This document shows, piece by piece, positions 43,611-54,000 of a stretch of DNA of 64,000 nucleotides; position 1 is the stretch's first letter, and each line of letters starts with the position of its first letter. The position numbers were made by a program, and so were the translations under genes. Source of the DNA: Microbacterium sp. LWH13-1.2. GTDB lineage: Bacteria; Actinomycetota; Actinomycetes; Actinomycetales; Microbacteriaceae. The notes beneath the pieces were generated by a model, which saw only the letters and a list, made by a program, of their open reading frames with translations, made no database searches and was not told where the DNA came from. The DNA lies in the NCBI RefSeq assembly GCF_038397735.1, contig NZ_CP151635.1, positions 310,001 through 374,000 on the forward strand, in the 5' to 3' direction.

Positions 43611-45056
43611 ATGTCATCGTCCTTGCGCGCCCGCCCCCAGACCAAGTGGTGGGCGCTCGCCGTCATCTCTCTCACCCAGCTGATCGTCGTCCTCGACGGC
43701 ACCATCGTCAGCATCGCCCTCCCGCGAGCCCAGGCCGATCTCGGCCTCAGCGACGGCCAGCGCCAGTGGGTCGTCACCGCCTACGCCCTCGCGTTCGGCG
43801 CGCTGCTGCTGCTCGGCGGTCGCATCGCCGACTATCTCGGCCGCAAGCGCACCTTCATGATCGGCATGGTCGGGTTCGGCGCGGCATCCCTCTTCGGCGG
43901 ACTTGCACAGCAGGGATGGGAGCTCGTCCTCGCGCGCGGTCTGCAGGGCGTCTTCGCGGCACTCCTCGCCCCGGCGGCGCTCGCTCTGCTGACCGTCACC
44001 TTCCCGTCCGGACGCGAGCGCAACAAGGCGTTCGCGGTCTTCGGAACGGTCGCCGGAACCGGAGCTGCGATCGGCCTCCTGCTGGGCGGATTCCTCACCG
44101 AGTTCACCGACTGGCGCTGGTGTCTGCTGGTCAACCTCTTCTTCGTCGTCGTCGGTCTCGTCGGCGGCGCGCTCTTCCTCACCGAGAGCCGCGCCGAGGG
44201 CGACAACCGGTACGACGTCTGGGGTGCGATCACCGTGACCCTGGGTCTCGGAGCTCTCGTCTACGGATTCAGCCTCGCGGAGAACGGCTGGGGCGACCCT
44301 CTGACGATCACGTTCCTCGCGCTCGGAGTGGTGCTGCTCGGCGTGTTCGTGTGGATCGAGAGTCGGGTCGCGCAGCCGCTGCTGCCGCTGCGTGTGGTGG
44401 CGGACCGCGTGCGCGGCGGTGCGTTCCTGATCCAGGGAGTCGCAGGAGCGATCATGATCGGCGCGACGCTCTATCTGACCTTCCACCTCCAGTTCGTGCT
44501 CGGCATGGGTGCGCTCCCGGCGGGGGCCGCGACGCTTCCGCTCCCGATCGCCACGATGATCATCGCCCCCATCGCGACGAAGCTCCTCACCGTGATCGGC
44601 CCGCGTCCGATGCTCATCGTGGGTCCGTTGATCGCTGCGGCCGGCCTCTTCCTGCTGTCGGGAATCACCCCGGACGGGGCGTACATCGTGCAGATCGCCC
44701 CGGCGCTCGTGCTCCTCGGAGTCGGAATGGGCTTCGTCTTCATCCCGCTGCAGAACCTCGCGCTGACGGGGGTCGCCCCGCACGATGCGGGCGTCGCATC
44801 GGCCGTCGCCAACTCCTCGATGCAGATCGGCGGGTCGATCGGCCTGTCGGTGTTCACCGCGGTGTACGCGGCATCCGTCGGCGGCCGCCCGCAGGCGGAG
44901 CTCTCTGACTGGCAGCTCACCGACGCGTACGGCTGGATCTTCATCGTCGCGTCGATCCTCATGGTCGCAGCCGCCGTGATCGCCGCCGTCATGGTGCGCG
45001 GCACGAAGGACGAGCTGATGCCGACGCATCCGGGAATGGCGGTCGGCGCCCATTGA
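43611..45056 (+). CDS. DHA2-family MFS exporter (EmrB/QacA-like)
   Basis: This 481-residue transporter has 14 predicted membrane segments. Motifs include LIVVLDGTIVSIALP in helix 1 (motif D1), GGRIADYLGRKRTF (motif A) and GTGAAIGLLLGGFLTE (motif C). Such proteins expel drugs or toxic metabolites by proton antiport. The ATG at 43611 follows GGAGG by 7 nt; the frame extends upstream through the leader but that part is not protein-like. Expression is probably controlled by the folding leader in front. Confidence 0.9.
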   Translation: MSSSLRARPQTKWWALAVISLTQLIVVLDGTIVSIALPRAQADLGLSDGQRQWVVTAYALAFGALLLLGGRIADYLGRKRTFMIGMVGFGAASLFGGLAQQGWELVLARGLQGVFAALLAPAALALLTVTFPSGRERNKAFAVFGTVAGTGAAIGLLLGGFLTEFTDWRWCLLVNLFFVVVGLVGGALFLTESRAEGDNRYDVWGAITVTLGLGALVYGFSLAENGWGDPLTITFLALGVVLLGVFVWIESRVAQPLLPLRVVADRVRGGAFLIQGVAGAIMIGATLYLTFHLQFVLGMGALPAGAATLPLPIATMIIAPIATKLLTVIGPRPMLIVGPLIAAAGLFLLSGITPDGAYIVQIAPALVLLGVGMGFVFIPLQNLALTGVAPHDAGVASAVANSSMQIGGSIGLSVFTAVYAASVGGRPQAELSDWQLTDAYGWIFIVASILMVAAAVIAAVMVRGTKDELMPTHPGMAVGAH

Positions 45057-45163
45057 TGCGCGCGGCGTCCGTTCCCCGCCGGATCCGATGAGATCGACGG
45101 TCAGGAACGGACGCCGCGGCACGCCTCGGACCGAATGTCGGTGGCTCTTCGTACCGTGTGAGT

Positions 45164-46318
45164 ATGCGAATCCTGCACACCTCCGACTGGCACATCGGCC
45201 GCACCTTCCATGGCAACTCGACCATGGACGCGCTGGCCGAGGTGCTCGGAGCGCTGACTGTGCAGGTTCGGGAGAACGCAGTCGACGTCGTCATCGTCGC
45301 GGGTGACGTCTTCGATTCCGCGACTCCGGCGGGCGCCGCATACACACTGCTCGGCGATGCTCTGGTCGCGCTGCATGAGACGGGCGCCCGGGTGATCGTC
45401 ACGAGCGGCAACCACGACTCCGCCGCTCGCCTCGGATTCCAAGCACGTCTGCTGCGCGACGGAATCCACGTTCTTACCGATCCCCTCGCGATCGGCACCC
45501 CGGTGACGCTCAAGGATGCGGACGGTCCGGTGCAGTTCTACGGCATCCCGTACCTCGAGCCGGCGATCGTCCGTCAACACTGGAGCGGCGTCGACCTGCG
45601 CACGCAGGCGCAGACCCTCGCTCACGCGATGGATCTGGTCCGCGCGGGCATGGCCGAGCACCCCGGTCGGTCGGTCGCGATCGCCCACTGCTTCTCGGCC
45701 GGAGTCGACGCCACGATCGGACTCGAACGCGAGGTTCGCCAGGGCGGTCTCGACGTCGTGCCGCTCTCCGTCTTCGACGGTCCCGACTACGTCGCGCTCG
45801 GCCACATCCACGGGCGCCAGCAGATCAGCGAGCGCGTGCGCTATTCGGGTGCTCCGCTGCACTACAGCTTCGGCGAGCAGAACAAGCCTCGAGGGTCGTG
45901 GTTGGTCGAACTCGATGCGACAGGGCTCGCATCGGTCGACTGGCTCGAGCTGCCGGTGCCGCGCCGCCTCGTCACGCTGACCGGCACCCTCGACGAGATC
46001 CTGTCAGCCGAGAACGTCGCCGCGCACGCCGACGACTGGGTGTGCGCTGTGTACACCGATGCGCTCGCTCAGACCGAGCCCATGCGCAGGCTACGCGAGC
46101 GGTACCCGCACTGCGCGATGGTGCAGCACCAGCCCTCCGAGACGTCCGAGGTGCTCGAGCGCTCGTACGTCGAGAGACTGCGCGGTGCCGTCACCGACCC
46201 CGAGCGCATCGAGGCCTTCCTCGAGCACGTGCGTTCGGGCCATGGCCCGACGGAGCGTGAGGGCGAGCTGATCCGCGAAGTCCTCGACGACCGTGTCCGC
46301 GCCGAAGCGCTCATCTAG
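45164..46318 (+). CDS. sbcD: Exonuclease SbcCD subunit D
   Basis: This 384-residue Mre11-like nuclease has the metallophosphoesterase motifs in order: LHTSDWHIGR, VIVAGDVFDSATP, VTSGNHDS, a later HCFSAG region, and YVALGHIHGRQ with the last metal histidines. With SbcC it forms a complex that trims double-strand ends and cuts hairpins. The ATG at 45164 is favoured; a GTG two codons earlier is possible. sbcC begins 93 bp downstream. Confidence 0.95.
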   Translation: MRILHTSDWHIGRTFHGNSTMDALAEVLGALTVQVRENAVDVVIVAGDVFDSATPAGAAYTLLGDALVALHETGARVIVTSGNHDSAARLGFQARLLRDGIHVLTDPLAIGTPVTLKDADGPVQFYGIPYLEPAIVRQHWSGVDLRTQAQTLAHAMDLVRAGMAEHPGRSVAIAHCFSAGVDATIGLEREVRQGGLDVVPLSVFDGPDYVALGHIHGRQQISERVRYSGAPLHYSFGEQNKPRGSWLVELDATGLASVDWLELPVPRRLVTLTGTLDEILSAENVAAHADDWVCAVYTDALAQTEPMRRLRERYPHCAMVQHQPSETSEVLERSYVERLRGAVTDPERIEAFLEHVRSGHGPTEREGELIREVLDDRVRAEALI

Positions 46319-46411
46319 TCTCTTGACGACTCGATCCCGCCCCGCGATGACTCGATCTCATCCGGTGTCGCGTCAACTCGACCATGCTCCGACAGCGAAG
46401 AAGGGGCTCTG

Positions 46412-49408
46412 ATGCAGCTGCACCGACTCGAGGTCGAAGGATTCGGCCCGTTCCGCGAGCGGCAGACCGTCGACTTCGACGCGTTCGCCGACGACGGGAT
46501 CTTCCTGATCGCCGGGCGCACGGGTGCGGGCAAGTCGAGCATCCTCGACGCCGTCTGCTTCGGTCTCTACGGCGGGGTCCCGCGGTACGAGGGCGGTGAG
46601 AAGCGGCTGCGCAGCGATCACTGCGAGCCCGACGACGTCACCGAGGTCGTGGTCGAGTTCAGTACGCCGGCCGGTCGATACCGCGTCAGACGGTCGCCCG
46701 ATTACGAGCGCCCCAAGAAGCGTGGCGGCGGTATGACGATACAGTCGGCGGCTGTCCAGCTCGACACGATGGTCGGCGGCGAATGGATCGGTCTCGCTGC
46801 GAAGGAACGCGAGGCGGCGCACGAGCTCGACGAGATCCTGCAGCTCAGTCGCGAGCAGTTCCTGCAGGTCATCCTGCTCGCGCAGAACCGATTCTCGGAG
46901 TTCCTGCTCGCGGGCAGCAGAGAGCGGCAGGCGCTGTTGAGGCGGCTGTTCGGCACCGAGCGATTCGAAGACGTGCAGGCGCGGTTCGACGAGCGACGCA
47001 GGGCGGCGGAGCAGTCGCTGGGAGCGCGACTCGCCACGGTGTCGGCTCGCCTCGACGAAGCGCAGAGGCTGGTCGACAGCGCCGACCTCGGCCACGACAG
47101 CGAGGCCCAGACAGGCGAGAGGAGTGAGGCCGAAGATCAGCCCCTCGCGGCGACCACCGACGAACGCCTCGAGGGTCTGCGCCGTGCGAAGGCTCGTGCC
47201 GATTACCAGGCCGAGCGTCGTGCAGCGGAGCGGGCCGAGGCGGAGAAGCAGTCGGATGCCGCAGATGCCGCGCTCACGATCGTGCGCGATGAACAGCGGG
47301 CGCAGATCGAGCGGGATCGGGCGCGAGCGGCGCTCGATCGTCTCGAGGCCGAAGAACCCCTGATCGTGGACGCGCGCAGGGAACTGCGCGATGCCAGGGC
47401 GGCAGAGCTGCTGCGAGCTCCGATCGCCACCGCGGCGACCGCGGCCTCGGCCCTCGACGTGGCGACCGACGCCGAGACGCGAGCACGCGCGGCGTGGGCG
47501 GCGCGCGACATCGTCGTGGACGACCTTGCAGACTGGGTCGCCGAGCGCACCAGGCAGACCGGGGCGTGGCAGCGAGCGGCAGAGCTGGAACGGACAGCCT
47601 CGACGCTCGATGCCGAGCTCGCAACGGCCTCCGATGCCGTGGCAACGGTCGCAGAGCGCATCGAGGCGGCAGAGGCCGATAGGCGTGAGCTCCCCGCCCA
47701 GCTCGACCAGCTCACCGTCGCGCGTGACGCGGCCAGGCAGCTCGCTGATCGCGTGCAGGACCTCGCCGCCGCTCGAGACGCAGCCTCCGTGCGGCACGCG
47801 GCGGCGCTCGAGGCAGTGCGCCTCGGGGCAGCCCACGCCGACGCTGCCCGCGCACTCGCGGAGGCGAGCACGGCACTCGCCGGTGCACAGACCGCCCTCG
47901 CACAGCTCAGGCAGCGGCGACTCGACGGATTCGCGGGCGAGCTGGCGCGGTCGTTGAACGATGGCGAGGCATGTCCGGTGTGCGGATCGCACGAGCATCC
48001 GGCTCCTGCTGTGCACGCTGACCCGGTCTCGGCGGATGACGTCGACGAGGCCGAAGCCGCCCGCGATGTCCTCGCGCGACGTGAGCGGGAAGCTGCAGAG
48101 TCGGCTTCTTCGCTTCGCGCCGACCTTGCCGCTGCGACAACCCGCGCCGACGGTCGAGATGTCGATGCGGCCGTCGCAGAGCTGACCGACGCGACCACCG
48201 CGCACGCGCAGAGCACGGAGGCGTCAGAGCGACAGGCGGCGATCGAACAGCAGCGTGACGCCCTGATCGAACGAATTCGGCGTCTCGACGGCGACCGCGA
48301 ACGCGATGCAGCCGCGCTGGCCGCGGCGCGAGAAGAGCACGCGCTCGTGTCTCAGCGGATCGACGAGACACGAAAGACGATCGCCGAAGCGCGAGGGCCA
48401 TACGGCTCTGTGTCCGACCGGCTCACGGCGGTTCTCGCCGAGGTGCAGGATGCTCAGGCGCTGATCGAGGCGGCCTCCGAACGAGCGCGCAGAAGCGAGG
48501 CGGCGGCAGCTGCGCAGACCGAGCTGGATGCGGCGCTCGAAGCATCCGAATTCGACGGAGTCGCGGCGGTCGAGCTGGCGCTCCGCTCTGCAGCCGCGCA
48601 GACGGCGCTCGAGATCCGCGTCACGGAGCACACGGTCCAGAAGGAGAAGGAGCGCGCGATCCTCCTGCCGCTCGAACTGCGCACGCTTCCGGAAGAGACG
48701 ATCGATCTCGGCCCCGCGGAGCTGGCGTCGCTCACCGCCCGGCAGCGCTGGTCCGCCGCGGTCGATGAGGCAGGGCGTGCGACCGGTGTGGCCGAGCAAC
48801 TGAGTGCGATCATCGAGGCCGCGGCCGCAGAGCATGCGCGCACCGCAGCCGAAGCGGCCGACTACGAGGTGCTCCGCAGCCTCGCCGACACCATCGCCGG
48901 GCGAGGGGCGAACACTCGCAAGATGACGCTCGAGACGTTCGTCCTGGCCGCCGAGCTCGAAGAGATCGTCGATGCGGCCAATCGCCGGCTCGGCGACATG
49001 TCGACGGGGCGCTACCAACTGCGCCACTCCGACGCACTCGCCGCCCGCGGAGCAGCATCGGGCCTGGGAATCGTCGTGTTCGACGCCTTCACCGGACAGA
49101 CTCGCCCTGCGCAGTCGCTGTCAGGAGGAGAGACGTTCCTGAGCTCGCTCGCCCTCGCGCTCGGCCTCGCCGAGGTCGTCACTGCGCGCGCGGGCGGCAT
49201 CCGCCTCGACACCCTGTTCATCGATGAGGGATTCGGATCCCTCGATGCAGACACCCTCGACGTGGCCATGCGCACGCTCGACGAGCTCAGACAGGGCGGG
49301 CGCACCGTGGGTGTGATCAGCCATGTAGAGGCGATGCAGGAGCAGATTCCTGCTCAGCTCCGCGTGCGCGCGACTCCGGAAGGGCCGAGCGTCATCGAAG
49401 CTCGCTGA
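46412..49408 (+). CDS. sbcC: Exonuclease SbcCD subunit C (SMC-like ATPase)
   Basis: This 998-residue ATPase has Walker A in IAGRTGAGKSSILDAV (about residues 34-48), two long alanine/glutamate-rich coiled-coil arms, and a zinc hook CPVC at residues 521-524 (DGEACPVCGSHEHP). The C-terminal lobe has LSGGETFLSSLALALGLAE (signature) and FIDEGFGSLDADTLD (Walker B). It dimerises through the hook and drives the SbcD nuclease. It is downstream of sbcD in the same direction. Confidence 0.95.
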   Translation: MQLHRLEVEGFGPFRERQTVDFDAFADDGIFLIAGRTGAGKSSILDAVCFGLYGGVPRYEGGEKRLRSDHCEPDDVTEVVVEFSTPAGRYRVRRSPDYERPKKRGGGMTIQSAAVQLDTMVGGEWIGLAAKEREAAHELDEILQLSREQFLQVILLAQNRFSEFLLAGSRERQALLRRLFGTERFEDVQARFDERRRAAEQSLGARLATVSARLDEAQRLVDSADLGHDSEAQTGERSEAEDQPLAATTDERLEGLRRAKARADYQAERRAAERAEAEKQSDAADAALTIVRDEQRAQIERDRARAALDRLEAEEPLIVDARRELRDARAAELLRAPIATAATAASALDVATDAETRARAAWAARDIVVDDLADWVAERTRQTGAWQRAAELERTASTLDAELATASDAVATVAERIEAAEADRRELPAQLDQLTVARDAARQLADRVQDLAAARDAASVRHAAALEAVRLGAAHADAARALAEASTALAGAQTALAQLRQRRLDGFAGELARSLNDGEACPVCGSHEHPAPAVHADPVSADDVDEAEAARDVLARREREAAESASSLRADLAAATTRADGRDVDAAVAELTDATTAHAQSTEASERQAAIEQQRDALIERIRRLDGDRERDAAALAAAREEHALVSQRIDETRKTIAEARGPYGSVSDRLTAVLAEVQDAQALIEAASERARRSEAAAAAQTELDAALEASEFDGVAAVELALRSAAAQTALEIRVTEHTVQKEKERAILLPLELRTLPEETIDLGPAELASLTARQRWSAAVDEAGRATGVAEQLSAIIEAAAAEHARTAAEAADYEVLRSLADTIAGRGANTRKMTLETFVLAAELEEIVDAANRRLGDMSTGRYQLRHSDALAARGAASGLGIVVFDAFTGQTRPAQSLSGGETFLSSLALALGLAEVVTARAGGIRLDTLFIDEGFGSLDADTLDVAMRTLDELRQGGRTVGVISHVEAMQEQIPAQLRVRATPEGPSVIEAR

Positions 49409-49498
49409 GACTCCCGCCGTATGTTCGCCGCTCCGCCGACGACAGAGTGCGTGGGAATGACAGAGTGCGTTGGCACGACAGCGCCCCGGAGGCCGTTC

Positions 49499-50056
49499 TC
49501 AGACGCCGTACTCCCGACGGATCACGTCGCGCAGCTGCACGCTGCACCGTGCGATCGCCTCGCGGAAGTCGACGAGCGCGCCGTCCTCGGCCCGGTCCGA
49601 GATCGCGCGGAACGCGCGGATCGGCACTCCGAACTGCTGCGCGACCCAGATGTACGCGTAGGTCTCCATGTCGACCAGACCGGCACCCGAGGGGCGGATG
49701 ACGGCGGTGATGCCGGCATCTCCGACGAAGCTGTCGCCGGTCGCGATCAGCACGCCCTCGCGGCCGGTGGACACGCGCGCGGGGAGCGACACGTGCTGCC
49801 CTGCGACGCCGTCGAGGTCGAACACATCGTGCTGCAGCGCGCTGCCGATCTCGTGCACGGTCGCGTCGAGGTCAGGGTCGATGCCGCCGGCGGTCCCGAC
49901 GACCACCACCTCGGAGTACTCCTTGGCGTCGAGCGCGCGGGTGAGGGCGAACACCGCCTGCATCTTGCCCTCGCCGGTGACGAGCTGGTCGAATCCCTCG
50001 AGCTCGTCCGGGAACGCTGCGAGTTCGGATGCCATGGCTGCGACGAGAAGTTTCAC
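49499..50056 (-). CDS. 5'-methylthioadenosine/S-adenosylhomocysteine nucleosidase-like
   Basis: This 185-residue protein is a PNP/UDP-phosphorylase-superfamily nucleosidase. It has VGTAGGIDPDL, IATGDSFV and LVDMETYAYIWVAQQFG, where the DMETYA block corresponds to the MEG/ME ribose-binding site and the aspartate that activates purine in SFRAISDRA-like ...RAISDRAEDG follows. The short length and lack of other domains fit an MtnN-like enzyme that removes adenine from SAH or MTA. A GTG at 50056 with AGGA upstream is the likely start. It is divergent from nadE. Confidence 0.8.
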   Translation of the reverse strand: MKLLVAAMASELAAFPDELEGFDQLVTGEGKMQAVFALTRALDAKEYSEVVVVGTAGGIDPDLDATVHEIGSALQHDVFDLDGVAGQHVSLPARVSTGREGVLIATGDSFVGDAGITAVIRPSGAGLVDMETYAYIWVAQQFGVPIRAFRAISDRAEDGALVDFREAIARCSVQLRDVIRREYGV

Positions 50057-50168
50057 CCCGCCATCCTGCCAGGTGGATCCATCGCCGCGAAGCCGAGCGC
50101 GTGCGACCGACGTCATCTCGATGTAACACTGGGGGAGGATACTGGCGTCGGGTAGACCGGAGGAAGAC

Positions 50169-50987
50169 ATGACACTGCAACAGCAGATCTCTGAAGCGCT
50201 CGGTGTGAAGCCCGAGATCGACCCAGAGGTCGAGGTGGAGCGCCGCGTGGGCTTCCTCGTCGACTACCTGCGCGTCACCGGTGCGAAGGGCTTCGTGCTC
50301 GGCATCTCGGGCGGCCAGGACTCGACCCTCGCCGGCCGTCTGGCGCAGCTCGCGGTCGAGCGCGTGCGCGCCGAAGGCGGAGAAGCGAAGTTCCTTGCGG
50401 TTCGCCTGCCGTATCGCGTGCAGAAGGACGCCGCCGACGCCGAAGCGGCGCTCGAGTTCATCGCACCGGACTCCTCGGTCGAGGTGAACATCCAGAACGG
50501 CGTCGACGGAGTCGAGGAGGACATCGAGTTCGCCGTCACGAGCGACATCAGCGATTTCAACCGCGGCAACATCAAGGCACGCGTGCGCATGGTGACGCAG
50601 TACGCGCTGGCGGGGCACGACGGTCTGCTCGTGATCGGCACCGACCATGCGGCTGAGGCCGTGACGGGCTTCTACACGAAGTTCGGCGACGGCGCCGCAG
50701 ACATCCTTCCGCTGTCGGGTCTCAGCAAACGGCAGGGGCGGTCGCTGCTCCTGCTGCTCGGCGCGCCCGATCGGCTCGCCTACAAGGTGCCTACCGCCGA
50801 CCTGCTCGACGGTCAGCCGGGGCGTGCCGACGAAGACGAGCTCGGCCTGACATACGAGCAGATCGACGACTTCCTCGAAGGGCGCGAGGTCGATCCCGAC
50901 GTCGCGGGGCGCATCGAATCGCGCTACCTCGCCACACAGCACAAGCGGAACCTCCCGGTCACCCCCGGCGACACCTGGTGGCGCTGA
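50169..50987 (+). CDS. nadE: NH3-dependent NAD synthetase
   Basis: This 272-residue enzyme amidates deamido-NAD with ammonia. The P-loop is [15 protein letters not shown] (residues 44-58); [16 protein letters not shown] is the ATP and substrate helix; [23 protein letters not shown] is the metal and nicotinate site; [14 protein letters not shown] is the characteristic C-terminus. There is no glutaminase domain, so it depends on free ammonia. It precedes the nuclease-helicase gene by 70 bp. Confidence 0.96.
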   Translation: MTLQQQISEALGVKPEIDPEVEVERRVGFLVDYLRVTGAKGFVLGISGGQDSTLAGRLAQLAVERVRAEGGEAKFLAVRLPYRVQKDAADAEAALEFIAPDSSVEVNIQNGVDGVEEDIEFAVTSDISDFNRGNIKARVRMVTQYALAGHDGLLVIGTDHAAEAVTGFYTKFGDGAADILPLSGLSKRQGRSLLLLLGAPDRLAYKVPTADLLDGQPGRADEDELGLTYEQIDDFLEGREVDPDVAGRIESRYLATQHKRNLPVTPGDTWWR

Positions 50988-51057
50988 CACGAGCCCATCG
51001 TGATCCCGTGTCGGATGCCGCGGCTAGTGTCGAAGCATCCGAGAGAACGGGAGCAAC

Positions 51058-54000
51058 GTGCGGATCGACACTCAGGCGCAGCGCGTCATCTGGAGCGCGA
51101 GCGACCTCAAGGCGGCCGCCGAATGCGAGTTCGCGTGGTGTCGGGCGATCGACGCCAAACTCGGCCGTGTGCCCGCTGTCGAAGAGCCTGAAGACGCGAC
51201 CCTCGCGCGCGCCGCGCTGTTGGGCGACGTCCATGAGCAGAACGTCCTCCAGCACTACATCGATGATCTCGGCGACGATCGCGTGCACCGCGTCGAGAAG
51301 GTGTCGTCGGTCGATGCCGAGGCTCTCGCGGCAGCCGTCGACGAGACGGTGCAGGCACTCGGGTCCGACGCCGTGGTCGTGTTCCAGGCGGCGTTCGCGA
51401 CCCCGGAGTTCGTCGGGTTCGCCGATTTCCTGAAGCGTGACGACGACGGGCGTTGGCGGGTGCAGGATTCCAAGCTCGCCCGGAAGGCCAGGGTCACGGC
51501 TCTCATGCAGCTCGCGGCATACGTCGATCAGCTCGACCGCCTCGGCATTCCGCGGTCCGATGAGGTCGACCTCCTCCTCGGCGACGGATCGACGAGCACC
51601 CATGCGGTCGATGACCTTCTCCCGCTTTTTCAGGTGAGGAGGGCCCGGTTGCGTGCGCTGATCGCCGACCGGAGGATCGGCGACCCGTCCTCCGACGCGG
51701 CGCTCGCGTGGGGCGACGACCGCGGCGACCTCGAGATCGTGGCGTGCGGTCGATGCGCGACCTGCGAAGAGCAGGTGATCGCGAATCGCGATCTGCTCAT
51801 GGTCGCGCGCATGCGGCCGGTGCAGCGCGCGCGGCTGCGCATGGCAGGCATCGAGACGATCGACGCGCTGGCGGCGGCGACCGATGTTCCGGAAGGTATG
51901 AACACCGACACCTTCGAGACTCTGCGCGCGCAGGCTCAGCTGCAGCTGAGGGCGGATGCCGAGGGCGCACCGACCTATGAAGTGCACTACGCGGCGGCGA
52001 TCCACACGCTGCCCGTGCCGAGCCACGGTGATATCTTCTTCGACTTCGAGGGTGACCCCCTCTACACCGAACCCGCACCGGACGGCCAGGCGCACTGGGG
52101 CATCGACTACCTCTTCGGTTGGGTCGACAACACCGACCAGTACACCGCGCTCTGGGCGCATGACTTCGCCGCTGAGCGCGAGGCGCTCGAGCGATTCCTC
52201 GACTTCGTGAAGGTGCGCCGCGCCGCGCATCCCGGCATGCACATCTATCACTACGCCCCGTACGAGACGGCACACCTCGTTGCTATGGCGGCGCGACACG
52301 GCGTGCGCGAGGGCGAGGTCGATCGGCTGCTGCGCGAGGGGGTATTCGTCGACCTCTATCCACTGGTGCTGCGCACCGTGCGTGTGGGATCGCGGTCGTA
52401 CTCGATCAAGAAGCTCGAGCCTCTGTACATGGGCGACGACGTGCGCACGAGCGACGTCCAGAAGGGCGACGATTCCATCGTCCAATATGTCGCGGCGCGT
52501 GAGCTGGCCGCCGCGGGGGAGCAGGATGACGCCGAGGCGGTGTTCGCCGATCTCGCCGACTACAACCGCTATGACTGCGTGTCGACCAGGCGCCTGCGCA
52601 ATTGGCTGATCGAGATCGCGAAGAAAGAGGGGGTGAATCCCGCGCCGCCCGACGAGGCCGATGAGGTGATCTACGAACCGTCTCCGCGGTCGGTGGCTCT
52701 GCTCGCCGACGCTGAGCGCGCGGTCGATGCGGGTGAAGACGGGCAGGTGCATCGCATCGCGGCCGCCGCGATCGACTATTTCCCCCGCGAGGCGAAGAGC
52801 TTCTGGGTGTCGCACTTCCAGCGACTCCGCGAGCCGGTCACCATGTGGGACGGCACGCGCGACGTGGTGAGGGTCGACCGCACTTCGTCGGCGGTCCGGC
52901 GTGAGTGGAGTGTCGCCGAGGGGCGTCGAGTGATGTCGCGTGACCTCGAGATCCGCGGAGAGGTCTCGCCGGGCACCACGCTCGGTGTCGGATCCCAGCC
53001 GTTCGCGCTCTACCCCGTTCCGGCGCCGTTCGACACCGAGGTGCCGTCTCGGGCCGTGCACGTGCCGCACACGGTCACGGTCGCCGAGGTGCTCGACGAC
53101 GGATACCTGATCACGGAGACGGCGGTCCAGGGGCAGACGTGGGATGAGCTGCCGCTTGCTCTGACCCCGGCGGCGCCGCCGCGTGTCGTCTCGCTGCAGG
53201 GCGCGATCGACGAGTGGGCCGATACCGTGCACGCTGCCGCGCCGGGTTTCCCGCACGACGCGGCGACCGACATCCTGCGTCGCGTACCGCCGCGCACGAT
53301 CTCGGGCGGCCCGCTGCCGGAGAAGGGCGACGACACGATCGACGCGATCGTGCGCGGGATCCTCGACCTCGACCGCAGCTATCTCGCCGTACAGGGCCCT
53401 CCGGGCACGGGCAAGACCTACACGGGCTCTCAGGTGATCGCGCGCCTTGTCAACGACCACGGCTTCACCATCGGCGTGGTGGCGCAGTCGCATGCGATCA
53501 TCGAGAACCTGCTCGAGCGCGTGGTCGCCGACGGCGTCCCCGCGGCGCAGGTCGCGAAAGCGCCGAAGGAACCCTCGGCCGATCCGTCGTACACCGTGAT
53601 CCCGAAGAACGGAATGGCATCGTTCCTGGGCGAGCACGCGCAGCACGGGGCGGTCGTCGGAGGCACGGCCTGGGACTTCAGCAACACGTCGCGCGTGGAG
53701 AGAGGGGGCCTCGACCTGCTCGTGGTCGACGAGGCGGGCCAGTTCTCCCTCGCCTCGACGATCGCGGTGGCCGCAGGTGCTCAGCGGCTGCTGCTGCTCG
53801 GCGACCCTCAGCAGCTTCCGCAGGTGAGCCAGGGAGCACACCCCGAGCCCGTCGACACCTCCGCGCTCGGGTGGGTCATGGGGGGCGATCCGGTCGTCAG
53901 ACCCGACTACGGCTACTTCCTGGCGCGGTCCTGGCGGATGCACCCGCACGTCGCCGCCCCGGTATCGAAGCTCGCATACGCCGGCCAGCTGGCATCAGCC

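Noticed and set aside
50959..53949. 996-codon open frame on the minus strand within the nuclease-helicase gene
   Set aside because: It lies opposite a gene with clear domain motifs. It is rich in Arg, His, Val and Asp with no recognisable motif, which is typical of antisense frames in high-GC DNA.
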